A stretch of 64,000 nucleotides of DNA, from NCBI RefSeq assembly GCF_001544835.2, contig NZ_FCNX02000006.1, positions 248,001 to 312,000 on the forward strand, given 5' to 3'. The notes under the pieces are model-generated. The model was not told where the DNA came from and ran no database searches. It was given only the letters and a program-made list of their open reading frames with translations. The stretch is from Caballeronia fortuita (GTDB taxonomy: Bacteria > Pseudomonadota > Gammaproteobacteria > Burkholderiales > Burkholderiaceae). This document shows positions 30,508 through 38,530 of the stretch, piece by piece; within the stretch, counting starts at the first letter, position 1; each line of letters starts with the position of its first letter. Both the position numbers and the translations under genes were made by a program.

Positions 30508-31076
30508 GGCCACATCCTCCGCAAGAGACCGTCTTTATCGATCAGTTGATGTTTCATCGCGCCGAGAAAATGCACGATGACGAGCGCAGCCATGATCCAG
30601 GCGAGATATTCGTGAATGCCGAAGAAGATCTGCCGCATGGGCTTGTCGTCCCATCCCCATTGCGGCAGCGCGATGCCCCAGAACTTCGTGCCGAACTTGT
30701 TGAAGGACGAGCCGAGATAACCGGTGAGCGGCATCGCGATCATGCCTACGTATAAAAGAGCCTGCGTAATGCTCGCGGCGGCGCGTTGCCACGTTCGCAT
30801 CGGCGGCAAAGGCGGCCGGCGATAAACCAGACGTGCGACGATGCGGAGCAGCACCAGCAGGAAAACCGTGATTCCAAGCGACTTGTGAAAGTTGACGAGA
30901 TCCGACTTGAACGGCAGCCCGCGCGGCAGGCCGACCATATAGAAGCCGATGCACAGCATCGCGATGATCGCGATCGCGATGAGCCAGTGCAGCGCGATCA
31001 TCGGGCGAGCATAACGCTCGCTGGCGGTATCGATGCCGCCCTGACGCGACGTTGCGCCGGTTTGCGCGGTACTCAT
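30504..31076 (-). CDS. Cytochrome b561-type membrane protein
   Basis: 190 residues with four hydrophobic helices: [59 protein letters not shown] and [20 protein letters not shown]. Haem-ligand histidines are visible in ALHWL, NFHKSLG, GIHEY and [10 protein letters not shown]. It probably passes electrons between quinone and a periplasmic donor. Placed between fhcC (46 bp upstream) and pqqB (4-bp overlap), it may link a PQQ-dependent dehydrogenase or another periplasmic oxidase to the membrane; this is inference. GGGAG precedes the ATG. Confidence 0.88.
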   Translation of the reverse strand: MSTAQTGATSRQGGIDTASERYARPMIALHWLIAIAIIAMLCIGFYMVGLPRGLPFKSDLVNFHKSLGITVFLLVLLRIVARLVYRRPPLPPMRTWQRAAASITQALLYVGMIAMPLTGYLGSSFNKFGTKFWGIALPQWGWDDKPMRQIFFGIHEYLAWIMAALVIVHFLGAMKHQLIDKDGLLRRMWP

Positions 31077-31122
31077 CGAACGTCTCCCGTGAAGTGCCAA
31101 TGATCCATTGTTCATCTCCCGG

Positions 31123-31944
31123 CTATGAATTGGCGATCAGCAATTCCCCGCGCCCATCCACGGCGAGATCGCCCGCGTAACGCCGCGGCACCATCTTGCC
31201 CGCGAACCGTGAAAAAGGCGCGGCCTCCTTTGCGAGCATGCGCGTGAAGAGCAGCCAGAACGTGTCGAAGCCATGACCGCCTTCGGTGAAGGTCGGGGCA
31301 ATGCGCGCTGGCGCGTTGGCCAGCAGCACCGTGCCGCGCCGCATGCCATAGGCCAAGTGTGCGCCCACTTTCCCTCCGATGCAGACCGAGCCCGCGACGA
31401 GCCGCGACGCCGCGAAATCGCCCGCATCGCCGGCGACGAGCACCGTGCCGCGCCGCATGCGATCCGCGAGCCGCGCGCCCGCGTTGCCGCGAATCAAAAG
31501 CGTGCCGCCCGTCATGCCTTCCATGTCGCCCGCCAGCGCGCTCGCGGCGAAATCGCCCGCGTCGCCGTCGATCGATACGCGCCCGCCCTGCATCTCGCAC
31601 GCGGCGAACGCGCCCGCATCGCCTTGTATGTGCAACTGGCCGCCCGACATCTTTATGCCCGCGTAATCGCCCGCATTGCCGCGAACGACGAGCGTGCCTT
31701 CGGTCATGTTCGCGCCGATGCGATCGAGCCACGGCGCATCGCCTTCTATCGCGAGCGCGGGCGCATCGGCTTCTTCGATGGCGATATCGAAGAGATCGGC
31801 GAGCGCGCACGTTTCGCCTGCGCCCTGCAACACCATACGCGGTAACTCGCCCGATGACACGTCGGCCAGTGTCGCGGGCAGTAATTTCGACCCGTCGACG
31901 CGAAAGCCAGGCGCATTTTTTACGCGCAACGTGATCGCGTTCAT
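31123..31944 (-). CDS. fhcC: Formyltransferase/hydrolase complex subunit FhcC
   Basis: 273 residues. It is related to archaeal formylmethanofuran dehydrogenase subunit C and to the C-terminal domain of glutamate synthase: a right-handed helix of repeated GxxGxxxG units (GNAGDYAGIKMSGG, GDAGAFAACEMQGG, GDAGDFAASALAG, GNAGARLADRMRRG). In methylotrophic bacteria Fhc is the cytosolic complex that transfers the formyl group from H4MPT to methanofuran and releases formate. FhcC is a structural subunit. The start overlaps the fhcD stop by 4 bp. Confidence 0.95.
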   Translation of the reverse strand: MNAITLRVKNAPGFRVDGSKLLPATLADVSSGELPRMVLQGAGETCALADLFDIAIEEADAPALAIEGDAPWLDRIGANMTEGTLVVRGNAGDYAGIKMSGGQLHIQGDAGAFAACEMQGGRVSIDGDAGDFAASALAGDMEGMTGGTLLIRGNAGARLADRMRRGTVLVAGDAGDFAASRLVAGSVCIGGKVGAHLAYGMRRGTVLLANAPARIAPTFTEGGHGFDTFWLLFTRMLAKEAAPFSRFAGKMVPRRYAGDLAVDGRGELLIANS

Positions 31945-32882
31945 GCGCGGCTCCCGTCGATATCCTTAGACAGTTCATGCAGTTTGAAATGATACGGCCC
32001 GAGCTTGCCGCCGTAGTTGCCCGCCGAAATGCGCAGCACGCCGCCCGCGCGCCCGATGTTCGTCGCGGCTGCGATGCCCGCGGTCATCGCAGCGCCGACG
32101 TCGGCATCGGTGAGACCGTCGATCACGATTTCGAGTACGCATGCGATATCCGGCGTCAATTCGCTTTTTTTCGACAGACCGACGAGCGTCGGGCAGAACG
32201 CATCGTTCGTGGATGCCGTCGCGCCCGCATACTTCGAGCCGATCTTCGAACCCGAGCGCACGACGCCGCCCGGAAACGGCGTGATGATGTTCGGCAGCCG
32301 ATGCATCGCGGCGACGGCCGATTCGGCGGCGTGCAATGCGCTGTCGATATCGCGCGCGAGAAACAGCAGATTGCCGCCGCCGACCGCTTTGACCGTCGCG
32401 GTGAAGTCCTCGCAGACGAACTCGCCGTCCATCACGGGCACGCGCCAGTAGCGCGTGCCGTCGAGCACTTTCGATATCTGATAGCCGTCGCCGAAGAACC
32501 GCAGCGCCGCGCCGAGCGGCGCATTGTCGGAGAGCGGCGCGCGCGTGTTCGCGGGATCGATGCCGCCATAGACCGCGGTCGTCGGGCACGTCAGCACACA
32601 TTGACCGACGCGCCGCGCGATCTGCTTCGCCAGTTCCTTCGACGATATCGCGAAGATCAGCACCGCGATGCCCGGCCTGCCATCGGGCGTTTCGTCGCCG
32701 GAGAGATCCCGTTCGATGCCCGCTTCGCAGCCGCAATCGATGACGGACGTGGCGAAGCCCGTCAGCGAATCGGCCGCATGGCGCGCCCACGTCGACGAAT
32801 GCGCGGTGATGACGAGGCGCGTCGCTTTCATCGGGAAGGCTTCGGCGAAGGTGTCGTCGATCAGCGTGTCGTTGATGCGCAT
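31941..32882 (-). CDS. fhcD: Formyl-methanofuran:H4MPT formyltransferase subunit FhcD (Ftr homologue)
   Basis: 313 residues, close to archaeal Ftr. It moves the formyl group from N5-formyl-H4MPT to methanofuran. Family landmarks are INDTLIDDTFAEAFPMKATR at the N-terminus, VLTCPTTAVYGG, FFGDGYQISK, RYWRVPVMDGEF, GGGNLLFLARD and GKLGPYHFKLHEL at the C-terminus. It is 3 bp after fhcA and overlaps fhcC by 4 bp, so it belongs to the complex-encoding block B-A-D-C. Confidence 0.97.
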   Translation of the reverse strand: MRINDTLIDDTFAEAFPMKATRLVITAHSSTWARHAADSLTGFATSVIDCGCEAGIERDLSGDETPDGRPGIAVLIFAISSKELAKQIARRVGQCVLTCPTTAVYGGIDPANTRAPLSDNAPLGAALRFFGDGYQISKVLDGTRYWRVPVMDGEFVCEDFTATVKAVGGGNLLFLARDIDSALHAAESAVAAMHRLPNIITPFPGGVVRSGSKIGSKYAGATASTNDAFCPTLVGLSKKSELTPDIACVLEIVIDGLTDADVGAAMTAGIAAATNIGRAGGVLRISAGNYGGKLGPYHFKLHELSKDIDGSRA

Positions 32883-32885
32883 GCG

Positions 32886-34580
32886 TCAGCTCCCGCTCGC
32901 CGCGAAGCACGCGACGGGCAACAGCCGCCCGCCGTTGCAGCATGCGCAGATCTCATCGTCGCCGATAGCGATGTTCTCGAAGCGCGTCGCGAGATTCTTC
33001 TGTGTGAATTCGCGCACGCGCTTTTCGATCGCGCGGTCGTACTCGGGGCGCACATAATGAATGCCGCCCGTGGGCGTCGCGAGCAGCGTGCCGTCGCGCG
33101 CGATAAGCTCGCCGTCCTTGAACACATACGCGGGCGATGTGAACATGCGCTCGCGATCCGCATCGTCGCGATACACGGCGATATCCGCCGCCGCGCCCGC
33201 GCCGAGATGCCCGCGATCCGTAAGTCCCAGCAGCTTCGCGGGACCGGCGCGCGTGATGATCGCGATGTCGTACAGCGAGAACTCGCGCGTGATCTCGGCG
33301 AGTGCGCTCGCGGTCTTCGCGTCGGCGTGCAGCGTGTCGAGTTGTTCGTCGCGAAAGGACTTGTCCATCAGCAGACGAATCAGATGCGGATAGCTCGTGA
33401 AGGGCGCGCCGTTCGGATGATCGGTGGTCATCGAGACGCGCCAGGGATCGTCGACGAGCAGAAAGATCTCCAGCCCGATGATCCATTGCAGCGCATTCAC
33501 GAAGCTCTGTTCGCGATACTTGAACGGCACGACGCCGCAACCCGCATCGCATTCGATATCGCCGAGAATCCATTTGCGCGGCCGGGCCATCGGCGCGTTC
33601 TTGAACTGCATCATCGTGTCGCCCGATGCGGTGACTGTCTGGCCGAAGATGATCTGGCCGACATCGATCGTCACGTTGGGACGCGCGTTCACCGCATCGG
33701 CAATCGCGCGCGCGCCCGATGAAAACTTGCGCGGGCCTTCGGTGCCGTAGCTATGAAACTGGATATGCGTCAGATGAATGGGCAGGCCTTCGGCTGTGTC
33801 CATCGTCCTGATGGTCGATTCGATGTTGCCCGGCACGCCGAGATTGCTCGCATGGACATGCAGCGGATGCGGCACGCGCAGATCGGTGAGCGCGCGCGTG
33901 AGCGTCTTCAACACATCGCGCGGCGTGATGCCGTAACGCACGTGTCTTTCATCGACATCCAAGGATCGCTGATTGAACTTGAACGCCGATATCCCGCCCG
34001 GATTCACGACTTTCACGCCGAGCGCCTTGCTCGAATCGATGGTCCATCCGACGTAATCGCGCAGACGTTCGAAGTCTTCGTGTGCGGCGAGCATTTGAAG
34101 AAAGAGTTCGTCGTTGCCCATCATCACGTAGGCGCCGTGATCGATGATCGGCGTGTCGCCCATTTCCAGATGCGCGTGACGCGCGTTCGACGCGATCATC
34201 GCCGGCTCGAACGCTGCCGTGTAACCCATTTCCGCGTAGCGATAGCCCGCCGCGAGTGTGCCCGGCGCGCATACGCCGCAAGAGGGCAGACGCATGTAAC
34301 GCCCTTCGTCGGGACGATGCGGCACGGCGCGCGGATCGTCGCGATGATCTTCGGGCAAGAGCACGCGCGACAGATTCGTCTTGCCGCCGCCGATATGCGA
34401 ATGCAGGTCGATGCCGCCCGCCATTACGATCATGCCGCTGGCGTCGTAATCGCGGTCGATGCTTTCGTTCGAAGCAGCATCGACGATACGGCCATCGCGG
34501 ATATAGATATCGCGCTTCACGCCATCGACGCCGTTCGCAGGATCGTACAGCGTGCCGCCTTTGAGGCACGTGAGGCTCAT
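32886..34580 (-). CDS. fhcA: Formylmethanofuran hydrolase subunit FhcA
   Basis: 564 residues of the amidohydrolase superfamily, homologous to FwdA/FmdA. It hydrolyses formyl-methanofuran to formate. The metal-binding GGIDLHSHIGGGKTN lies near residues 55-69, followed by RLPSCGVCAPGTLAAGYRYA, a conserved Lys in VKVVNPGGISAFKF and the catalytic Asp in SMTTDHPNGAPFTSYP. The ATG overlaps the fhcB stop by 4 bp. The C-terminus (EICACCNGGRLLPVACF) carries several cysteines. Confidence 0.97.
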   Translation of the reverse strand: MSLTCLKGGTLYDPANGVDGVKRDIYIRDGRIVDAASNESIDRDYDASGMIVMAGGIDLHSHIGGGKTNLSRVLLPEDHRDDPRAVPHRPDEGRYMRLPSCGVCAPGTLAAGYRYAEMGYTAAFEPAMIASNARHAHLEMGDTPIIDHGAYVMMGNDELFLQMLAAHEDFERLRDYVGWTIDSSKALGVKVVNPGGISAFKFNQRSLDVDERHVRYGITPRDVLKTLTRALTDLRVPHPLHVHASNLGVPGNIESTIRTMDTAEGLPIHLTHIQFHSYGTEGPRKFSSGARAIADAVNARPNVTIDVGQIIFGQTVTASGDTMMQFKNAPMARPRKWILGDIECDAGCGVVPFKYREQSFVNALQWIIGLEIFLLVDDPWRVSMTTDHPNGAPFTSYPHLIRLLMDKSFRDEQLDTLHADAKTASALAEITREFSLYDIAIITRAGPAKLLGLTDRGHLGAGAAADIAVYRDDADRERMFTSPAYVFKDGELIARDGTLLATPTGGIHYVRPEYDRAIEKRVREFTQKNLATRFENIAIGDDEICACCNGGRLLPVACFAASGS

Positions 34581-35824
34581 GCGCGTCTCCTTGCCTGCGC
34601 GAGTTGCGACGCGATCGATGCGACCGTCGGCAATGCGTAGTCGCGCGCGGCGGCGAGGGGCGCGACGACCGATGTATCGACGCGAAAGAGATGGCCGCCG
34701 CTGTCGATGCCGGGCGTCGCGACCGGAATGAACACGGTCGGCGCGTGGCGCGCGGGCACATTCGTCGATGGATGCGCGAGGATGATCGCGGGCACGTTGT
34801 CATCGAGCGATGCAGGCAGCGGTTCGGGCGCGAAGCTCGACACCCAGACGAGCGCATCGATTTCGCCGCGCTGCAGCAGCGTCTGCGTGCGATAGCGATG
34901 CGCGTCGTGATCGAGCGGCAGACCGTACGCGACGCGCGTGCGCAGCGGAAAGCCCGAGAGCCACGTGATCGTTTGATTGACGGACGCGGCGCCATCGTCG
35001 CCGGTCAGGGCGAGCGTGCCTGCGCGCGTAGTGCGGTTGAGCGCCTTGACGATGCGTTGCAGCGCTTCGATCGCGAGCGTCGCATGTTGCGTCAGCAGTG
35101 CCGACGGTTCGTAGATGAACGCGGTGTATTGCGCGGCGTTGATGCGTTCGGTCAGCGCGGCGAGTTCGGGCGCGGGAATCGCGCGGCCGCCTTCAACGAG
35201 CGCGGACCATAGCGCGAGCGTATCGAATGGATCGGCGTTCGGGAGGATGGATTCGGCGTTGGCGGGTGCGGCTTTATCGATGCCGCATCCGACGAATACG
35301 GCTTGCTTATCGAGGCTTTCGCTTGCGATGCGTTCGAAGAAGCGCGGATAGTGCTTCGACGGCTCGCATCCAAACACGACGATGAGATCGGCGCGCGAGC
35401 GCACTTCGGAGAGCGTCGTGAAGAATGCGCCGCGGTCTTGCAGGGCGCGATTGCTGTCGGCGAGCGTGTCGCCGTGCAGATGATCGAGGATTGCGCCGTG
35501 CTGTGCGGCGAGTTCATAGAGCGCGCGTGCGCCGGCTACGTCGGTCGCGAGTCCGCTGAAGAGCGGTCGACGTGCTTTCGACAGGATCGCAGCGGCTTGC
35601 GAGAGCGCCGATGTTTCGTTGGTGATTTGCGCGTTTATCGTTGGTCTTTGGTTTGCATCGTCTGGACCGAAGCGGGCAAGGGATGCTTCCAGACGCAGGC
35701 ACGCGGGGTGAGGCGCCGCTAGGGCGGGCGCGAGTGCGATGTCGTCGCATAGCAGAGGGCAGAAGGGGCAGGTCCAGGCCGGGGCCTGCCGGTTCGGCGT
35801 TGGGGATGGTGGGGGTTCGTGCAT
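34577..35824 (-). CDS. fhcB: FhcB, molybdopterin-oxidoreductase-like subunit of the Fhc complex
   Basis: 415 residues, homologous to FwdB/FmdB of archaeal formylmethanofuran dehydrogenase. Four cysteines with [4Fe-4S]-type spacing are visible (C19, C22, C26 in WTCPFCPLLCDD, and C42 in HPACLRLE). In bacterial Fhc, redox catalysis is thought to be lost and the subunit structural, so the retained cysteine set deserves note. The start at MHEPPPS is the first ATG; a TTG 18 bp upstream is possible. It is the first gene of the fhc-pqq operon, and the repeat element begins 41 bp upstream of its start. Confidence 0.94.
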   Translation of the reverse strand: MHEPPPSPTPNRQAPAWTCPFCPLLCDDIALAPALAAPHPACLRLEASLARFGPDDANQRPTINAQITNETSALSQAAAILSKARRPLFSGLATDVAGARALYELAAQHGAILDHLHGDTLADSNRALQDRGAFFTTLSEVRSRADLIVVFGCEPSKHYPRFFERIASESLDKQAVFVGCGIDKAAPANAESILPNADPFDTLALWSALVEGGRAIPAPELAALTERINAAQYTAFIYEPSALLTQHATLAIEALQRIVKALNRTTRAGTLALTGDDGAASVNQTITWLSGFPLRTRVAYGLPLDHDAHRYRTQTLLQRGEIDALVWVSSFAPEPLPASLDDNVPAIILAHPSTNVPARHAPTVFIPVATPGIDSGGHLFRVDTSVVAPLAAARDYALPTVASIASQLAQARRRA

Positions 35825-35865
35825 GGTGGAGCTTTGGAGCAAGGTTTATGCCTTTTTTTTCGGTT

Positions 35866-36462
35866 GGTCCCGTTTTCGTGTCGGTCTATTAGCACTGCCC
35901 CTGTGCGGGGCGGCACTTACTTTCTTTGCTGCTGCAAAGAAAGTAAGCAAAGAAAGCAGCTTTTCAGGCCCGCGGTCACACGCAGTTTGGGTAGTACTCT
36001 CGTCCTCGGTGGCACTCGCCTAAGTGTCGCCCTCATAGGCCCAATCGGGCTTGGCTCGCGCACGGTCTGCCGCCCAACACCGTATAACGCGCTGGTTCAG
36101 CGCGAAAAAGCGTCGGCACGGCGCTGCGCGCTGCCGTTGGGTATGCGAGCGAAACCATCGAAGAAGAAGCACTTGCAAACCCGCTTGACCCATCGGCCGC
36201 GAAGCGGGCCGGAGCTGTTTGGTGCTGAACCCGCGCGCTAAACGGACTCGCGAATCGGACCGTGCGCGAGCCAAGCCGGGTGATTGTGATGAGGGCACTC
36301 TTTAGGCGAGTGCCACGGTGAACGAGAGGACTACCCAAACTGCGTGTGACCGCGGGCGTAACAGAAGCTGCTTTCTTTGCTTACTTTCTTTGCAGCAGCA
36401 AAGAAAGTGAGTGCCGCCCCGCACAGGGGCAATGCTAATAGACCGAAGCGAAAACGGGATCC
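35866..36462 (+). repeat. Intergenic repeat element, full copy A (about 597 bp)
   Basis: Begins GGTCCCGTTTTCGTGTCGG and ends with the inverted complement (about AAAACGGGATCC). The two arms, each about 200 bp, are imperfect inverted repeats around a core of about 190 bp. Inside the left arm is a strong hairpin, CTTACTTTCTTTGC-TGCT-GCAAAGAAAGTAAG (35916-35947), which is mirrored in the right arm. A T run precedes the left end. There is no transposase frame; reading frames across it are translated repeats. Same orientation as copies D and F, opposite to B. Confidence 0.93.
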
Positions 36463-36625
36463 GGCGAAGAAGCAAGAAGGCACGCATCCTCTATGCGCCT
36501 GAAAGTGATTGCCGCCGCGCAGAACGGCATCCGGCGAAGAAGCAAGAACACATGCATCCTCGATGCGCCTGAAAGTGATCGCCACCGCGCAAACGACATC
36601 CGGCGAGGAAGCAAGAAAACATGCT
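36459..36625 (+). repeat. Tandem direct repeat of about 70 bp, roughly 2.4 copies
   Basis: Starts at the right end of copy A. Units beginning ATCCGGCGAAGAAGCAAGAA occur at 36459, 36529 and 36598 (spacing 70 and 69 bp), each followed by a similar stretch containing ATGCGCCTGAAAGTGAT; the third unit is truncated. From there to the hisA-like stop (36626-36741) I see nothing of note. Confidence 0.85.
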
Positions 36626-36741
36626 CCGCGATGCAACACACTGTCACCCATGCGCCACGCGCTGCAACACCTGCCCGCGAACCAGCGCCCCGCGAACCCA
36701 ACCCCCAAACCGCAACAAGCCGATTGGCACAAATATTGAGT

Positions 36742-37476
36742 TCACTGCTCGAACGCCCCGCGATGCACATCGCTTAACCGCAAAGAGCCATCGTGAATAG
36801 CGGAAGCAACGAGCCACGCAGCAGCGCCGCCCTCGCGAGCGAGCGCGAGATCATCGGCATGACGGATTCCCCCCGCGCCGATGATCTCCCGCGCGCCCGC
36901 AAGCGCCCGCACCGCAGCGAACGTATCGAGGTCAGGTCCGCCATGCGCGCCCACGTGATCCAACGTCATCACGATCACGCGCGACGGCCACCAGCCGCTC
37001 CCGGCATGTGTCGCGCCAAGCGCGCGCCCGCCGCGATAGTCGAGCGACAGGATCGGCTCGAAGCCGCTAGCCGACGCCCGCGCGATCGCATCGATGTCAA
37101 GCAGGGTCTCGGTGCCGAACACGGGCACGATCGCGGCAGGCGCGGGCGAGCGCGACAAGGAAGCGATGCGTTCGAGCAGCGCACGCATCGGCGCAAAGGC
37201 CGTGAAGCCCGCGTCGAGCCAGATCGTGAAGCCGTCGTCGAAAGCATCGCGAAGCGCGGCGAGCGCGTGATCGTGCGCGCCGCGTGAAAGGATCGCGCCC
37301 AGATCGGCGACGTACAACGTGCGCGCGCCGGTCGCGGCGACGAGCGCGCGGGCGATCGCGACAGGATCGCTCGTCGCGCACAACGAGGACTGGATCGGCC
37401 GATAGCGCGAACGCTCGCCGCGCACCGCGTGCACCGCGTGGCCGTCGAGCAGATCGAGAACGGGTATCACCTGCAT
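36742..37476 (-). CDS. HisA/HisF-like TIM-barrel protein of the H4MPT/methanofuran gene set
   Basis: 244 residues with the HisA-type opening MQVIPVLDLLDGHAVHAVRG; D8 matches the catalytic Asp of HisA and a second Asp lies in TLDHVGAHGGPD. The phosphate-binding region is GAREIIGAGGIRHADDL. It is too divergent, and too far from his genes, to be histidine biosynthesis; HisA-like proteins recur in H4MPT-linked C1 clusters, where their substrate is not established to my knowledge. Its ATG overlaps the ATG of the divergent ATP-grasp gene, sharing CATG. Confidence 0.85.
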   Translation of the reverse strand: MQVIPVLDLLDGHAVHAVRGERSRYRPIQSSLCATSDPVAIARALVAATGARTLYVADLGAILSRGAHDHALAALRDAFDDGFTIWLDAGFTAFAPMRALLERIASLSRSPAPAAIVPVFGTETLLDIDAIARASASGFEPILSLDYRGGRALGATHAGSGWWPSRVIVMTLDHVGAHGGPDLDTFAAVRALAGAREIIGAGGIRHADDLALAREGGAAAWLVASAIHDGSLRLSDVHRGAFEQ

Positions 37477-38530
37477 GGATGGCTTTCCTTTGACCAAGAT
37501 CTTCGTATTCGAGTATCTCACCGGCGGCGGCATCGATCCGGACGCGGCAGGCGCAGGCAGCCTCGCCGATCTCTCCGCGCTGATCGTCGAGGGCCGCGTG
37601 ATGCGCGATGCCATCGCCGCCGACTTGCGCGCGCTGCCGGGCGTCGACGTGACCGTAGCATGCTCGCGCTTCGAACAATTCGACGACGCGAGCGGCTACG
37701 TGTGCGCGCAGCCGGGCGAGCCGCTCATACGCTTCGTGGCCCGCGTCGCGCGCAAGCATGACTATGCCTGCATCGTCGCGCCCGAGTGCGACGGCCTGCT
37801 GCTCAAACTCTACGACGCCGTCGGCCAGGCGCGCTGGCTCGGCTGCGCGAAGGAAGCGATCCGCGCGGCATCGAGCAAGAGCGCCACCGCCGCGTGTCTT
37901 GCCGCGCGCAGCATCGCCGCGACGCCCGCGCTCGAACCGGAAAGCGCGACCGCGGCTATCGGGCGGCGCTGGGTCGTCAAGCCCGACGACGGCGCGGGCG
38001 GCCTCGACACCTATGTCTACGACGACCTCGCCGCCGCGCGCGACGAGTACGCAGCGCGCGCCGAAGCGGGCCGCTATCCCGTGCTGCAGGAATGGATCGA
38101 CGGCGAGCCGCTCAGTCTTTCGCTGATCTGCCGCGACCGGCTTTCGAGGCTCGTGAGCATCAACCGGCAGCGCATCGGCATGTCGGACGCGGCGGGATCG
38201 GGACGGCGCGAGCGCATCGTTCAGTTCGATGGCGTCGACGTCGATCGCATCGATCGGCATGGTCCGCAAGGACGCGCGCTGGAGCGGCTCGCGCTGCGTG
38301 TGGCCGATGCGTTTCCGGGCCTGCGCGGCTTCGTGGGCATCGACGTCGTGTGGCATCCGGAGCGCGGGCCGGTCGTGATCGAAGTGAATCCGCGCCTCAC
38401 GGTCGCGTATGCGGAACTGAGCCGGCGCGGCGGCCGTAATCTCGCGGCTGAGTTGCTCGCGGCGCATCGCGTGCCGGGCTTCGACGGCGATGCCGGATTG
38501 CTGCGCGCATGCGCCGGAGCATCGTCATGA
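37475..38530 (+). CDS. ATP-grasp ligase, MfnD-like (tyramine-glutamate ligase family)
   Basis: 351 residues. The opening TKIFVFEYLTGGGID and the ATP-grasp elements WVVKPDDGAGGLDTYVY, VLQEWIDGEPLSLS and the Mg-binding VVIEVNPRLTVAY fit the ATP-grasp family of MfnD, which joins glutamate to tyramine in archaeal methanofuran synthesis. The same role here is inference supported by neighbouring MfnF-, MfnE- and MfnB-like genes. The start is either this ATG, which overlaps the divergent hisA-like start codon, or TTG at 37490. Overlaps the next gene by 4 bp. Confidence 0.85.
   Translation: MDGFPLTKIFVFEYLTGGGIDPDAAGAGSLADLSALIVEGRVMRDAIAADLRALPGVDVTVACSRFEQFDDASGYVCAQPGEPLIRFVARVARKHDYACIVAPECDGLLLKLYDAVGQARWLGCAKEAIRAASSKSATAACLAARSIAATPALEPESATAAIGRRWVVKPDDGAGGLDTYVYDDLAAARDEYAARAEAGRYPVLQEWIDGEPLSLSLICRDRLSRLVSINRQRIGMSDAAGSGRRERIVQFDGVDVDRIDRHGPQGRALERLALRVADAFPGLRGFVGIDVVWHPERGPVVIEVNPRLTVAYAELSRRGGRNLAAELLAAHRVPGFDGDAGLLRACAGASS

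Noticed and set aside
31077-31122. A second pqqA just upstream of the pqqB-cytochrome b561 genes
   Set aside because: The 46-bp gap is too short and no E-x3-Y peptide frame is present.
35866-36462. Repeat element as an insertion sequence
   Set aside because: No transposase frame, no clear target-site duplication, and only about 600 bp. Could be a non-autonomous derivative, so it was listed as a repeat only.
35819-36487. Arginine/cysteine-rich reading frames (also at 40295-41630, 44513-45159 and 57230-57907)
   Set aside because: They are translations of the 596-bp repeat in several frames and both strands, end at the same internal points in each copy, and lack ribosome-binding sites.
36742-37476. 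HisA of histidine biosynthesis
   Set aside because: No other his genes are nearby, the sequence is divergent from HisA beyond the catalytic Asp region, and the context is methanofuran/H4MPT genes.
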